Positions 26,127 to 35,112 of a stretch of DNA of 64,000 nucleotides are shown piece by piece; position 1 is the first letter of the stretch, and every line of letters starts with the position of its first letter. Position numbers and translations under genes: made by a program. The stretch is from CAVVFX01 sp963777595. Its GTDB lineage: Bacteria; Acidobacteriota; Terriglobia; Bryobacterales; Bryobacteraceae. Below the pieces are notes generated by a model. That model was not told the DNA's origin. It worked only from the letters and a program-made list of their open reading frames with translations, and made no database searches. Where the stretch lies: NCBI GenBank assembly GCA_963777595.1, contig CAVZRE010000045.1, positions 1-64,000 on the forward strand, read 5' to 3'.

Positions 26127-27621
26127 GAGGTCCTACAAATACCGGATCTTTATCGTCCTTCTTTTTGTTCTTCTCAGCCTTAGTCTTGGCGATCGCGTCC
26201 TTTATCGCCTTCTCCTCGGCGCTGCTCTTCATGAAGGGCTCAACCCACACGGGAGTGTCCACCTTCTCGCCCACCGGAATCGGAACGGCCAGATGCGGAG
26301 TAATCACCACCAGCAGTTCGGTCGACGTCTTGTTGGTCAACCTGCTCTTGAACAACGCCCCCAGAATCGGGATGTCGCCCAACCAGGGCACCTTCGAAAT
26401 GGTCTGCGTAACCTGATCGTCGAGCAAGCCGGCAATCACGAACGATTGTCCGTCCTTCAGCACGACTTCCGTGTCCGCGCGCTTTTGCGTCAGCGCCGGA
26501 ATCTGGAAGCCATCGAGCGTCACCGCGTTCGTGAAGTCAAGCGAACTGACCTCCGGCGCAACCTTCAGGTCAATCGACCCGTTCTGCGTGATCGTCGGCG
26601 TAAACGTCAATTGCACGCCATACGGCTTGAATTGCACCGTGATGACAGGCGCGGTCCCACCGCCTGTCGGAGTCGTCGTCAACACCGGGAAGGGAAACGA
26701 TCCGCCGGCCAGGAAACTGGCTTCCTTGCCGTCGAGCGCGATCAGGTTCGGCTCGGCTAGAATCTGCAGCAGGTCGTTCTGTTGCAGCGCTTCGATCGTC
26801 GCGCCCATATTAATATCGGGCCGGTAAACAAAAAGGTTCAACAGGTTGGAGAAATTGACGCTGCTGCTGTCATTGAAGTTTCCATTGGTGAACTGCAGGG
26901 GGCTGAAAGCGGGAGGAGAGAATTGCTGGGTGGAAGCCGCGCCATTCAAGATGCTGTTATGGCTGATCAGGTTGAAGCCCCACTGCTTCAGGACCGTGCG
27001 GTCGATACTCGCGAACACCACCTTCAGAATCACCTGCTTGGGATCTTTCGGGCTGACTACTTTCAGAAGGTTGACTACGGTCTTGGCGCGCGTTTGCGCC
27101 AGCGCGGACGCCCTTTTGGATAGCTCTTCCGTGGCGGCAGTGCCCGTCAGGACAACGGTGTCGCCTTTACCGGTAAGCTCGATATCGCAGCCCGGCAGTT
27201 GCTTGGCAAATTGTTCTTTGAAAGTATCCTGCTCGGTCGGGTCCGCGATCACGTCGACGTTATAGCGCATCGGACCGTTCAAGGTATCCCAGATGACCAC
27301 CGTCGTCTTGCCGGCTTCCTTGGCGTTGATCATCACTTCGCGTGGATCGATAACGATTACGTCCGCAATCTTGGGTTCGGCGGCAGCAACCTGCTTGACG
27401 TCATCCGGAAATTGCAATAGCTCGCCGCGGCCGGTAGTGAGTTGAATGGTTTTGACCGGCTGGGTAATGGCGTGCGCCGGATTCGTTCCGGCTCCGGTCG
27501 CCGCCACCGTATCCTGGGCCACGACGGGCATGGAGAGGCAGCCGGACGACAATAAGAGTCGCAAAAACCGCCCGGCGTAACCACTCCCGAACGGTCGTGG
27601 CTCATGAAGAGCATTAGTCAT
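26068..27621 (-). CDS. cpaC: CpaC/RcpA secretin of the Tad pilus
   Basis: 517 residues from ATG 27621, overlapping cpaB by 8 bases. A signal peptide (LRLLLSSGCLSMPVVAQ) is followed by the pilus-specific N-domain (GRGELLQFPDDVKQVAAAEP), a BON-like repeat (DTVVLTGTAATEELSKRASA) and the secretin core: ALQQNDLLQILAEPNLIALD, EASFLAGGSFPFPV, YGVQLTFTPTI, and the family end VPWLGDIPILGALFKSR. The last 70 residues are Lys/Asp-rich and variable. It forms the outer-membrane channel for the pilus, which in turn shows that the organism is diderm. Confidence 0.93.
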   Translation of the reverse strand: MTNALHEPRPFGSGYAGRFLRLLLSSGCLSMPVVAQDTVAATGAGTNPAHAITQPVKTIQLTTGRGELLQFPDDVKQVAAAEPKIADVIVIDPREVMINAKEAGKTTVVIWDTLNGPMRYNVDVIADPTEQDTFKEQFAKQLPGCDIELTGKGDTVVLTGTAATEELSKRASALAQTRAKTVVNLLKVVSPKDPKQVILKVVFASIDRTVLKQWGFNLISHNSILNGAASTQQFSPPAFSPLQFTNGNFNDSSSVNFSNLLNLFVYRPDINMGATIEALQQNDLLQILAEPNLIALDGKEASFLAGGSFPFPVLTTTPTGGGTAPVITVQFKPYGVQLTFTPTITQNGSIDLKVAPEVSSLDFTNAVTLDGFQIPALTQKRADTEVVLKDGQSFVIAGLLDDQVTQTISKVPWLGDIPILGALFKSRLTNKTSTELLVVITPHLAVPIPVGEKVDTPVWVEPFMKSSAEEKAIKDAIAKTKAEKNKKKDDKDPVFVGPRGHQEPQSVQKEQTTPPQQ

Positions 27622-28498
27622 GGAATATTTCCTGGACGTGTTTGTCGCCGCGGAACACTTCGACAACCGCCCGGGGCGGTGGAGATGGCGGTACTTCCTT
27701 CTTGGGTGGAGCTTTAGGAGCTGTCAATTCTTTCCAAACCGACGGGTCTTCCATGTTAGGCCGGTTAGACGCCATCTTGCGGTTCTTGCCACGCGTGCTG
27801 GCGAGGGGATCGAGTACGTCAGTGCTGATCGGTGAAGAATCGCCATCCGCCTGCGGATCTAGAGGATTGCGCAGCGACAGGCTGATCTTGCCTTCATTCT
27901 TGGCCAATTGCAGAATCTTCGCCTGATCCGGCGTGACCACCAGCGTGACCACCGAAACTTTAGCCGCTTTCGGATCCGAAGCCTGTCCGGCTTGTACCAT
28001 CCTTCCCATTGCCAGCACTCTGACGTTTTGAAGGATGGTGGACGAAATAGCCTCCGACATGGTTCCAGGTCTGGTGAAAAGAACATCGACCCGTGTCCCG
28101 GGCAGGATCAAACCCGATTCGGTGACATCGCTGATCTGCACCGACACTGCCCGATGGCCTTCCGGAATGGTCGCCGGAATTCCTTCGGGGGAACCGACGC
28201 GGGAAAGTCCGCTCTCAACCAACGGCTGATTGGCGCTGAACGGATAGAGCACCACCCGATCGAGCACCTGCCGCTCTTCGGTAAGAGCCCCTTTAGGCAA
28301 ATCCTTAGTCGCCACCGTGACCGCTTTCAAGTCGGTCTTGTGAATAATGGCGCCGACCGGCAGGTCTCGCGAAGGAGCGTAAACAATGGTGCGCGCTTCG
28401 CTCTTGGGCGCTTTCGTGGTGGCGTAAACGAACCACGTCAGCCCGGCTGCCGAGAGCCACGCGACTCCGAAAAGTATTAAGAGTTTCTGCCGATCCAT
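27614..28498 (-). CDS. cpaB: CpaB/RcpC pilus assembly protein
   Basis: 294 residues. A signal anchor (LLILFGVAWLSAAGLTWFVY) is followed by a SAF domain (ARTIVYAPSRDLPVGAIIHK, TDLKAVTVATKDLPKGALT) and the CpaB core: VSVQISDVTESGLILPGTRV, DVLFTRPG, TLVVTPDQAKILQLAKNEGK and ISLSLRNPLD. The C-terminus is Pro-rich (KAPPKKEVPPSPPPRAVVEV). CpaB sits in the periplasm and is thought to stabilise or modulate the secretin. The gene starts 4 bases after the polytopic protein and overlaps cpaC. Confidence 0.92.
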   Translation of the reverse strand: MDRQKLLILFGVAWLSAAGLTWFVYATTKAPKSEARTIVYAPSRDLPVGAIIHKTDLKAVTVATKDLPKGALTEERQVLDRVVLYPFSANQPLVESGLSRVGSPEGIPATIPEGHRAVSVQISDVTESGLILPGTRVDVLFTRPGTMSEAISSTILQNVRVLAMGRMVQAGQASDPKAAKVSVVTLVVTPDQAKILQLAKNEGKISLSLRNPLDPQADGDSSPISTDVLDPLASTRGKNRKMASNRPNMEDPSVWKELTAPKAPPKKEVPPSPPPRAVVEVFRGDKHVQEIFHD

Positions 28499-28502
28499 GT
28501 TT

Positions 28503-30136
28503 TCAATTCTTTCCCAATCCTTCCGCGGCGCTTACCGGGGGTGACGTTAGCAGCGTTACAACCGAATCGTGATACATCTGTTTCCAGCCTTGTTGCTCGA
28601 GTGCACCAATCAGAGAGTAGTCTTTCGGCAGCAAGGCGTAATCACAGCGAAACGGGGCGAATAAATTAAGCCAGCCGGGGCGAACCTGCACGATACGTCC
28701 GTAGTCTTTTAGAAACCCGGCTCCGTAGAAATCGCTCCGCCCATCAAAAAAAACTTTACGCGCACCGTTAAATTTGTAAATTAGGTATCCCCCAAATTTA
28801 TCAGGTGCGAAGATCCGGGCTTGTGAAGGCAGTGCTGCGACCGTGGATGCCGCGGCCACTGGAAACTGATCGGCCGGGAATCCGGTGCGCGCCGAAATCC
28901 CCGGCGCCTTCAGGAGGAGGGCGAATGAGAGGCAGCAGGCCCCGAGCGTGCCCAGTCCGCTGTTACGCGAATCCAGGGTTCGGAGGCGCTGTCCATAGGC
29001 GAGGAAATTGTCAACCAGCCGGCGGATCGGAGCCTTCAGGCCTTTAGCAGCGGCCAGCGCTTCTGTGATAGCGCCATTCGCCAGAGGGAGAGCCAGGAGC
29101 GCCACCAGCGGCAGGCCGCGCGCGGAACGTAAAGCCCCCACAATCAATAGGCGTGGAAAGGAGGAAGTGCTCAATGCGCCGTCGCGATAAAGAGAAAACC
29201 GCTCCCGCCATGGCAATCGCGAGTCCCAGAGTAATAGGAATCGCGCCCGGGGCGTGGAAGTTGAAGCTTTCGAATTCGCCGATGCGGTCGAGCAGCTCGT
29301 GATCCGAGAGATAGCGCGCCACGTGCAAGTGAAGCTGCCAGCCGTAGGGATTCAGCAGGGTGCCTATCGCCGCGGCGGCCGCAACCGCGATAAGGCTGCG
29401 AGCCCGGCCTGATTCACTCTGTCCTTCCCAGATCAAACCCCGGAGCCATATCCCCATGGCCCAAATCAAGGGAATCACGGGCGCGAAGAAGAAGCTCCCG
29501 TGGATATTGGTCCATAGCGCCGCAAAGAGAACGACGCCAACCGCCCGGGCGAGGGTGAGCGGCCCCCGGAACTTTTCAGAGAACCGTACCGCAGCCAGAA
29601 AGAAGATCCAACTGAATTACGTGAGGGCGCGCAAGCCAGTGCAGGTTGCACGTCGACAGCATCGGGCTCGCTAAGGCGCACGCCAGCAGAAAATTACCCC
29701 CGACATCCCAGTTCAGACGAAACCAAAGCCAGACTCCGGCTGCGATCGCCAACCCATAAAACATGGCAACACCGGTGAGCCCACGAGTCTGATGGATGAA
29801 GCCCATCAGAACATCGGACAGCCACTCCCAGGCAAGCCACGGTTGGCCTGCGCGGGTAAAAGAGTAAGGATCGGAGTGAGGCAGGCGGCGCGTTCTGAGG
29901 ATCATCTCACCGGTTCGAATATGCCAACCCGTATCGGAATCGCGAAAGAAAGCAGTATACCCCTGAAACAGGAAAAGAGCATAGAACAATGAGACAACAG
30001 CGCCCATCGCGGCCATATCGGGGCGAAAGACGCTGCTGAAACGAAAGCTATTGTGATGCCTGGGAGTCCGCGCGCCAGCCCGGTCAGGCACGGCAAGACG
30101 CAAACCCCTGGCCGGAGCAGTTTGAGGGGAACGCAA
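28503..30136 (-). CDS. Polytopic membrane protein in the Tad locus, frame broken twice
   Basis: Three frames join into a protein of roughly 540 residues. Part 1: FFRDSDTGWHIRTGEMILRT and WLAWEWLSDVLMGFIHQTRG, then TCNLHWLARPHVIQLDL. Part 2: AALWTNIHGSFFFAPVIPLI and LLNPYGWQLHLHVARYLSDH. Part 3: RLLIVGALRSARGLPLVALL and a soluble C-terminus with FAPDKFGGYLIYKFNGARKV, FFDGRSDFYG. About ten helices. The breaks are at about 29597-29605 and 29154-29165, each cured by removing one base. The helix pattern and the terminal domain recall GT-C-like membrane proteins of unknown role; placed between flp and cpaB it may modify the pilin, which is inference. Confidence 0.65.
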
Positions 30137-30165
30137 ATCCAGGTCCGAATCGGAGGGCCGTTCCT

Positions 30166-30351
30166 CTAGCCACCAGAGGTGGTTCCGATGCTCGCCAGAT
30201 CGCCCGTGATGCTGGAATACAGACTCACGATGCCCTGAGAGAGCTGGTTAACGGTTGTGATCAGCGCCAAACCAACCGCTGCCACGATAAGCGCGTACTC
30301 GACCAGATCCTGGCCCTGTTCGTCTCGAACGAAATTCGTCATCAATTTCAT
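30166..30351 (-). CDS. flp: Flp-family type IVb pilin
   Basis: 61 residues from ATG 30351, which has GGAG seven bases upstream; a longer frame to 30393 is open. MKLMTNFVRDEQG is the leader, cut after Gly, and QDLVEYALIVAAVGLALITT is the mature N-terminus with Glu5-Tyr6, the Flp hallmark. The rest is a short Ser/Gly/Thr-rich tail (SLYSSITGDLASIGTTSGG). This is the major subunit of the Tad pilus. Only one copy is in the window. It lies 43 bases after the TPR gene. Confidence 0.95.
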   Translation of the reverse strand: MKLMTNFVRDEQGQDLVEYALIVAAVGLALITTVNQLSQGIVSLYSSITGDLASIGTTSGG

Positions 30352-30394
30352 AGGTATCTCCACGAAAAACTTTTTCTGAATGCTCGCTTCCACT

Positions 30395-31477
30395 CTAATT
30401 GCCGATTCCAGAACTATTAGGGATTCCCGCCCGCGACGCGGTTTGACCCACCGGAAGTGACGCGTTCTCCGCTGACGTCGCGGAGGGGTAATGCCGCCAT
30501 GGGTGCAACAACCTTGCCATAAAACCTGGCCGGCCCGTCTCGGCGGCAGCTTCCTCTTCAGCCTTCGGGGACGGAATTACCGCCGGCTTGCCATCGCGTT
30601 CCGCCACCAACGCCAGGTTGAAAATGGCCGGTCCGTTCTGTCGATCATAGCTCAAAGCGGTCTCGAGTTCCTTACGAGCACCCTTCAGGTCTCCTCGCTC
30701 GATGAACAGCGCGGCCATGTTGTTGTGCGCGACCGCCGGACCACTGATCGACTGCCAGTACAAAATCGCTTCCTTGGGATTTTCCGCGAGAGCAATCCCC
30801 AGGTTGTTGCGCGCAATCGCTGAATCGCGCTGCAGCCTGAGCGCCGCGCGAAACTCGCCGGCAGCGGCATTGTTCAAGTGCTGCATGAGCAGGGCGTTCC
30901 CTAGATTGTTATGCAGTTCCGCGCTGCCTGGCGAATAAAGTAGCGCTGCCTCGTATGCCGCCTGCGACTCTTTCCAATTGCCTAAATCGTCGTGCAGAAT
31001 TCCCAACCATTCGTACGGCGCGGCGGTAGCCTGCGGTTGGCGATGAATAAACGCCGTCAGTCCAGCGAGAGCTTCCTCCTTCTGGTCCGCGTGCCGCAGA
31101 ACTCGTGCGAGTTCAACCGCCACCGGCAGCGAATTTGGGAAACGCTCGGAAGCTAACCGCAAGTGCTCCAGGGCCACGTCTGCGAACCCGCGCGCGAGGT
31201 AAGCCTGCGACAGACGAAGCCTCGCATCCACGTCGTCCGGCCGGTTGGTGACCACCTTGCGCAGATTGGCAATCTCCAGATCGCCATCTCCCGCATCCAC
31301 TGCATTGGTAGCCTGCCGCGTCGGTGTGGCATTGAAAAAAGGAGCCGGATGCACGACTGCGATTTTAGTGGCACAGCCCGCCAACCCCAGCGCCGCCAGA
31401 CTCAGGGCGACCCCGGAAAGACGCGCAGACCCGTATTTCCCCACTTCTTCGAAACGCTTGCCCGTGCGTCCAATCAT
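30395..31477 (-). CDS. TPR lipoprotein (TadD-like)
   Basis: 360 residues. Signal with lipobox SLAALGLAGC, then tetratricopeptide repeats from about residue 70 to 290: RPDDVDARLRLSQAYLARGF, APYEWLGILHDDLGNWKESQ, SPGSAELHNNLGNALLMQHL, RDSAIARNNLGIALAENPKE and GPAVAHNNMAALFIERGDLK. The C-terminus is variable. TadD lipoproteins help the secretin reach or assemble in the outer membrane, and the position just before flp fits. It starts 2 bases after DUF192. Confidence 0.85.
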   Translation of the reverse strand: MIGRTGKRFEEVGKYGSARLSGVALSLAALGLAGCATKIAVVHPAPFFNATPTRQATNAVDAGDGDLEIANLRKVVTNRPDDVDARLRLSQAYLARGFADVALEHLRLASERFPNSLPVAVELARVLRHADQKEEALAGLTAFIHRQPQATAAPYEWLGILHDDLGNWKESQAAYEAALLYSPGSAELHNNLGNALLMQHLNNAAAGEFRAALRLQRDSAIARNNLGIALAENPKEAILYWQSISGPAVAHNNMAALFIERGDLKGARKELETALSYDRQNGPAIFNLALVAERDGKPAVIPSPKAEEEAAAETGRPGFMARLLHPWRHYPSATSAENASLPVGQTASRAGIPNSSGIGN

Positions 31478-31479
31478 TG

Positions 31480-31830
31480 TTAGAGTTTTTCCAGAGACAA
31501 CTGGTCGCCCTTTTGGGTGCCGGTCTGTTCGATCATCCCCGCAGGTAATTCAAGAACCGAATGAGCGGGGAGACAAGCTGACAGCCTCCAGGGCTTCATC
31601 CGCTGACGCACACCCCTGACTTTCCTGGCGCGATCGAGGTACAGCACGTCGATAGTGAATTTCATAAAGAAACTATGCACCGATTCACAGGGAACGATCC
31701 ACAAACCCTCGCCAGGCTTCAGGTCCGAGTGCTTCAACAGTCCCGTGCGTCGCTTCTCGCTGGTGTCCGCCAAATCGGCTGAGTCCGCGAGCACGATACC
31801 ACGGGTGATATTCCGTACCAAGAATTTCAA
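31480..31830 (-). CDS. DUF192 family protein
   Basis: 116 residues. The family core is complete: ADTSEKRRTGLLKHSDLKPG, EGLWIVPCESVHSFFMKFTI, DVLYLDRARKVRGVRQRMKP and HSVLELPAGMIEQTGTQKGD. No signal peptide with this start; many homologues are exported. The function of DUF192 is unknown. It is the first gene of the Tad operon here, 2 bases from the TPR lipoprotein gene, and such linkage to Tad loci is common, suggesting a supporting role in pilus assembly. Confidence 0.85.
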   Translation of the reverse strand: MKFLVRNITRGIVLADSADLADTSEKRRTGLLKHSDLKPGEGLWIVPCESVHSFFMKFTIDVLYLDRARKVRGVRQRMKPWRLSACLPAHSVLELPAGMIEQTGTQKGDQLSLEKL

Positions 31831-32126
31831 CCTCCCTTTTATAACACGAAGTAGATACTTTGGTTGCAGGGAGGTCGGTAAAGCTTGAGTTAAGAGACGC
31901 TACACGGTCCCAGGAGGTCCAGCCCGAAGAGTATTGTATAACGTTTACGGCGAGCCGTGTTGAGCCTACCTCTTAAGAGATACAGACATTAGAAATCAGA
32001 CTCGTTACACTTGGGTTTTCCGCAACACGTTTGTGAAGGCGCAATCTGCAGAGGGCGACCGGATAAGCTCCTTGCAGAACCTCGCTGTCAAGAGCGAGGT
32101 TCGCAAATTCATGGAGCGGAGAGGGG
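31831..32126. promoter_or_regulatory. Leader region between Tad operon and small plus-strand gene
   Basis: No gene of normal size lies in the 460-base stretch 31831-32292. The part near 31830 should hold the promoter of the Tad operon (minus strand). On the plus strand a hairpin ACCTCGCT (32079-32086) / AGCGAGGT (32093-32100) stands 27 bases before a possible small coding sequence and may be a leader structure. AGTATTGTATAACG near 31930 is AT-rich and promoter-like, but no clear -35 pair is seen. Confidence 0.35.
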
Positions 32127-32216
32127 GTGATTCTAAATTATCATCCTGGGCTGACTGTGATCCTGGTACTACTCAGGAAGCGGCGGACGAAGCTGAAGTT
32201 CGAAATTGAACTCTAG
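32127..32216 (+). CDS. Possible 29-residue membrane-associated small protein
   Basis: GTG at 32127, preceded at once by a purine-rich GGAGCGGAGAGGGG, opens a 29-codon frame ending in TAG. The product is PGLTVILVLLRKRRTKLKFE in its central part: a short hydrophobic stretch followed by a strongly basic tail, like single-helix small proteins or leader peptides. An 11-12 bp hairpin follows 10 bases after the stop. The set ribosome site, frame and hairpin is suggestive, but the length alone makes it tentative. Confidence 0.35.
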   Translation: MILNYHPGLTVILVLLRKRRTKLKFEIEL

Positions 32217-32226
32217 CTCAATCCGA

Positions 32227-32259
32227 GACTGAGGGCGGTTATGCGCTCCGCCCTCAGTC
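32227..32259. terminator. Strong hairpin between convergent genes
   Basis: GACTGAGGGCGG (32227-32238) pairs perfectly with CCGCCCTCAGTC (32248-32259) over a 9-base loop. It lies between the possible plus-strand small gene and the stop of the minus-strand partner of hpnH, so it can end both transcripts. No long T-run follows. Confidence 0.6.
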
Positions 32260-32292
32260 CAGCACCAATATAACACTCTTTCGGATCACAGC

Positions 32293-32703
32293 TCAATCCA
32301 GCTTTTCCGGGGTCAGTTCAATTTTTTCTTCGCCGGCGGCCTTCTTTTCCCAGTACTTCTTAACCCATGCCGCCCAACTCTTACCAGCAGCTGTATCTCT
32401 GCCGGTGAACGCCAGCCCTGAAATATCGGAATAAGCAATGGCAATCTTCTCCGGACGATCCTTCGGCATCAGCCGCACGAACGACTGCTCCAAAGTGCTC
32501 CCCGGGCGCCGGTCAAAGATGTAGCCTTCCACGCAGGAACCATCCTTACGCTGGATCGTGACGTCGCCGCGATAGTCGAAAGCCTTCTCGAGCGCCGCGC
32601 GGAGGTCATCCTCGCCCGCAGCTTCGAGTACCTGCCCTTCCAGATTCTCGTGCGCAAATCCGGGTACGACTTCCGATTCGTCCGGATGGATCGGCTGGCT
32701 CAA
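32293..32703 (-). CDS. Hypothetical protein coupled to HpnH
   Basis: 136 residues, soluble and acidic at both ends. A possible small beta domain is seen in DDLRAALEKAFDYRGDVTIQ, SCVEGYIFDRRPGSTLEQSF and PEKIAIAYSDISGLAFTGRD; the end is Lys/Glu-rich (WVKKYWEKKAAGEEKIEL). The start ATG overlaps the hpnH stop (ATGA at 32700-32703), so the two are translationally coupled. I do not know the family; the coupling suggests a role with the radical SAM enzyme in hopanoid side-chain synthesis. Confidence 0.75.
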   Translation of the reverse strand: MSQPIHPDESEVVPGFAHENLEGQVLEAAGEDDLRAALEKAFDYRGDVTIQRKDGSCVEGYIFDRRPGSTLEQSFVRLMPKDRPEKIAIAYSDISGLAFTGRDTAAGKSWAAWVKKYWEKKAAGEEKIELTPEKLD

Positions 32704-33830
32704 ACGTTGGCCTCTTGGCGAGAGCTTTCTTTGGCCGCATGGATCTGCACCAGACCGGCCGGCGGATTTACCGGAGCGGAAGGCAGAGTGAGATCGTCCA
32801 ACGCATCCAAATCCTTATAACGCGAGAAGAATGTCGCCTTCACCGTTCCCAGGAAGCCGCGCAGACTGTTGAACGTGTCGTGCACTGCGGAGGCTTCATA
32901 GCCGCTATGCACCATGCAGTTGGCGCATTTCGGATTGCCGGACTCGGTACCGTACTGGCTCCAGGCAGTAGTCTTCATCAACTCCGCAAAACTGTCCGCA
33001 TAGCCGTCCTGCAGCAGATAGCACGGCTTCTGCCAGCCGAAAAGGTTGTACGTCGGCATGCCCCAGGGAGTGCAGGGATAGTTCCGCTTCCCCATCAGGA
33101 ATTCGAGAAACAGAGGCGACAGATTGAACTTCCATTCCGGCTTGCGATTCGACAGAATCGCGCGGAACAGACGACGAGTCCGGGCCTTTCCCAGGAAGTG
33201 CGACTGATCTGGCGCTTTGTCGTACGAGTAACCCGGAGAAAGCATCATGCCTTCCACACCGAGCGACATCATTTCATCGAAAAACGCGCGCACACTCTTC
33301 GGATCTGCGCCATCGAACAAGGTGCTGTTGGTGGTGACCCGGAACCCTCGCTTCACCGCTTCCTTCAGACCCGCGACAGCCTGCTCGTAACCGCCTTCTT
33401 TGCACACCGTGAAATCGTGATGCTCCTTCTCGCCGTCCAGGTGGACCGAGAAGGTGAGATACTTACTCGGCGTGAAGAGGTCGATCTTCTCCTTCAACAG
33501 CAGCGCATTGGTGCACAGGTAGATGTACTTCTTGCGTGCGACCAGGCCTTCCACGATCTCCTGAATCTGTGGATGCATCAAAGGTTCGCCGCCAGGGATC
33601 GAAACCATCGGAGCGCCGCATTCTTCCACCGCCTGAAAGCACTGCTCCGGCGTCAGGTTCATCTTCAGAACATGCGCGGGATATTGGATCTTGCCGCACC
33701 CCGCACACGCCAGGTTGCAGCGGAAGAGAGGTTCCAGCATCAGCACGAGGGGATATTGCCGCCGTCCGGCGAGCTTCTGCCGCAGAACATACGTCGCCAC
33801 GGTCCACATCTGAGATACAGGTACAGGCAT
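32700..33830 (-). CDS. hpnH: HpnH, adenosyl hopane-forming radical SAM enzyme
   Basis: 376 residues. The radical SAM cluster motif is at LFRCNLACAGCGKIQYP (CxxxCxxC), followed by APMVSIPGGEPLMHPQI (GGE motif), YIYLCTNALLLKEKIDLF and LTFSVHLDGEKEHHD. The C-terminal part carries further Cys (YPCTPWGMPTYNLFGWQKPC, KCANCMVHSGYEASA) typical of the DUF3463 region of HpnH. HpnH adds adenosine to diploptene in making C35 hopanoids, in the cytoplasm or at the membrane. No squalene-hopene cyclase or hpnG lies nearby in the window. Confidence 0.92.
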   Translation of the reverse strand: MPVPVSQMWTVATYVLRQKLAGRRQYPLVLMLEPLFRCNLACAGCGKIQYPAHVLKMNLTPEQCFQAVEECGAPMVSIPGGEPLMHPQIQEIVEGLVARKKYIYLCTNALLLKEKIDLFTPSKYLTFSVHLDGEKEHHDFTVCKEGGYEQAVAGLKEAVKRGFRVTTNSTLFDGADPKSVRAFFDEMMSLGVEGMMLSPGYSYDKAPDQSHFLGKARTRRLFRAILSNRKPEWKFNLSPLFLEFLMGKRNYPCTPWGMPTYNLFGWQKPCYLLQDGYADSFAELMKTTAWSQYGTESGNPKCANCMVHSGYEASAVHDTFNSLRGFLGTVKATFFSRYKDLDALDDLTLPSAPVNPPAGLVQIHAAKESSRQEANV

Positions 33831-33887
33831 GCTAGTTCATTTCAGTATCTCATGGGACGCGGACCGTGCTTTTCTTGAGCAGCCTGC

Positions 33888-35033
33888 CTATTCCACGGAA
33901 CGAGGCGCTGTGTACCCTGCCTTGGCCACAACCTGGTACTTGATCGGTTTACCCTTTTCGTCCGTCACTTTCAGCGGTTCATTGGTCGCAGGATTGATCA
34001 GGTCGATCTTGATCTTGCGGAACTTGCCGTCGCGAGCCTGGTTCGTCGGCTGATACCCCAGTGAATACTGGTTGCGCATCGACTGCACGATATCGTTGAA
34101 AATCTGCGGATACTCTCCGTAGAATCGCGGGAAGAAAGCCATCCCACCTGTCTCTTTGGCGAAAGTGCGCATCTCGTTATCCGCCTGCAGGAAGTCGAGA
34201 TTCTGCACCGGCCCCATGCGGCCCCGCGCGTCCGCCATCTCGCGCTGCACCTGCAGCAATCCGAAAAAGTAGATCGGGACACCGTCTTCCTGAAGCTTCT
34301 TGCGGCATTGATCGAACGTCTGCTTGCTGAAAGTGTCGATACCGGAGGCAATCAATAGGATGGCTTTGCGCCCTTCGATCCCCGTCATCCGATCGGCCGT
34401 CTCGGTCACGGCATCGAAGAGATTCGCCTCGTGGAAGGCCGGGATCCGCAGCCGGGACAACGCCTCGCCGGTCTTACTGCGATCCGTCGAAAAATCCGAG
34501 AGAATCTCCGTCTTCAAATCGTATGCCACCACCGCGACATAGTCCGTCGGCTTCAGCATCTGTACGAAGCCATACGACGCTTGCAGCGTCTGCGCCCAGC
34601 CGGCACTGTAGTATTGCTGAAATTTGGCGCTGAACTCAATCACCATGGAGATCGTGATAGGCGCTTCGCCGATAGAAAAGTTCGTCAGCTTCTGTGGTAC
34701 GCCGTCTTCCATGATGCGGAAGTTGCCTTTGGGAATTTTGGGGATGAACCGGCCCTTATTGTCGAGCACCGAGACGTCGACAGTGACTACGTTGGACTCG
34801 ACGTGAAACGCGGGACCCTCCAGTGTTGTCTCAGCATTCTTCTTGTTAAACACCGATGGAATTGGCGCCTGGTTGGAGTCGGTGGGGGGAGTGGAAGAAT
34901 CGTCCGTCGGGGGTTTCCGCGGCTTGGCTACCGTCGGGCCGGATGGGTTGAGGGGCCCGTCCTGACCCGCGAGAAGTACCGCGACGATAAGTACGGGAAT
35001 GCAAAAGAGAAGCAGTTTCAGCCAAGTTCTCAT
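33888..35033 (-). CDS. VWFA-related protein of the acidobacterial type
   Basis: 381 residues from ATG 35033, with a signal anchor LLLFCIPVLIVAVLLAGQ and a Pro/Thr/Ser-rich linker. The body is the VWFA-related acidobacterial domain: VESNVVTVDVSVLDNKGRFI, NFRIMEDGVPQKLTNFSIGE, and a von Willebrand-like fold in which ISMVIEFSAKFQQ replaces the usual DxSxS metal site, so metal binding is doubtful. IEGRKAILLIASGIDTFS and MRNQYSLGYQPTNQARDGKF follow. Secreted or anchored outside the inner membrane; function unknown. A frame to 35237 is open but overlaps the opposite gene. Confidence 0.85.
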   Translation of the reverse strand: MRTWLKLLLFCIPVLIVAVLLAGQDGPLNPSGPTVAKPRKPPTDDSSTPPTDSNQAPIPSVFNKKNAETTLEGPAFHVESNVVTVDVSVLDNKGRFIPKIPKGNFRIMEDGVPQKLTNFSIGEAPITISMVIEFSAKFQQYYSAGWAQTLQASYGFVQMLKPTDYVAVVAYDLKTEILSDFSTDRSKTGEALSRLRIPAFHEANLFDAVTETADRMTGIEGRKAILLIASGIDTFSKQTFDQCRKKLQEDGVPIYFFGLLQVQREMADARGRMGPVQNLDFLQADNEMRTFAKETGGMAFFPRFYGEYPQIFNDIVQSMRNQYSLGYQPTNQARDGKFRKIKIDLINPATNEPLKVTDEKGKPIKYQVVAKAGYTAPRSVE

Positions 35034-35112
35034 TCGGATACAGCCTCTGGATAGATGATACCTGAACGACGTTCCACACGCGACCGAGGTTTCTTCGCCC
35101 GCGTTACCATTG

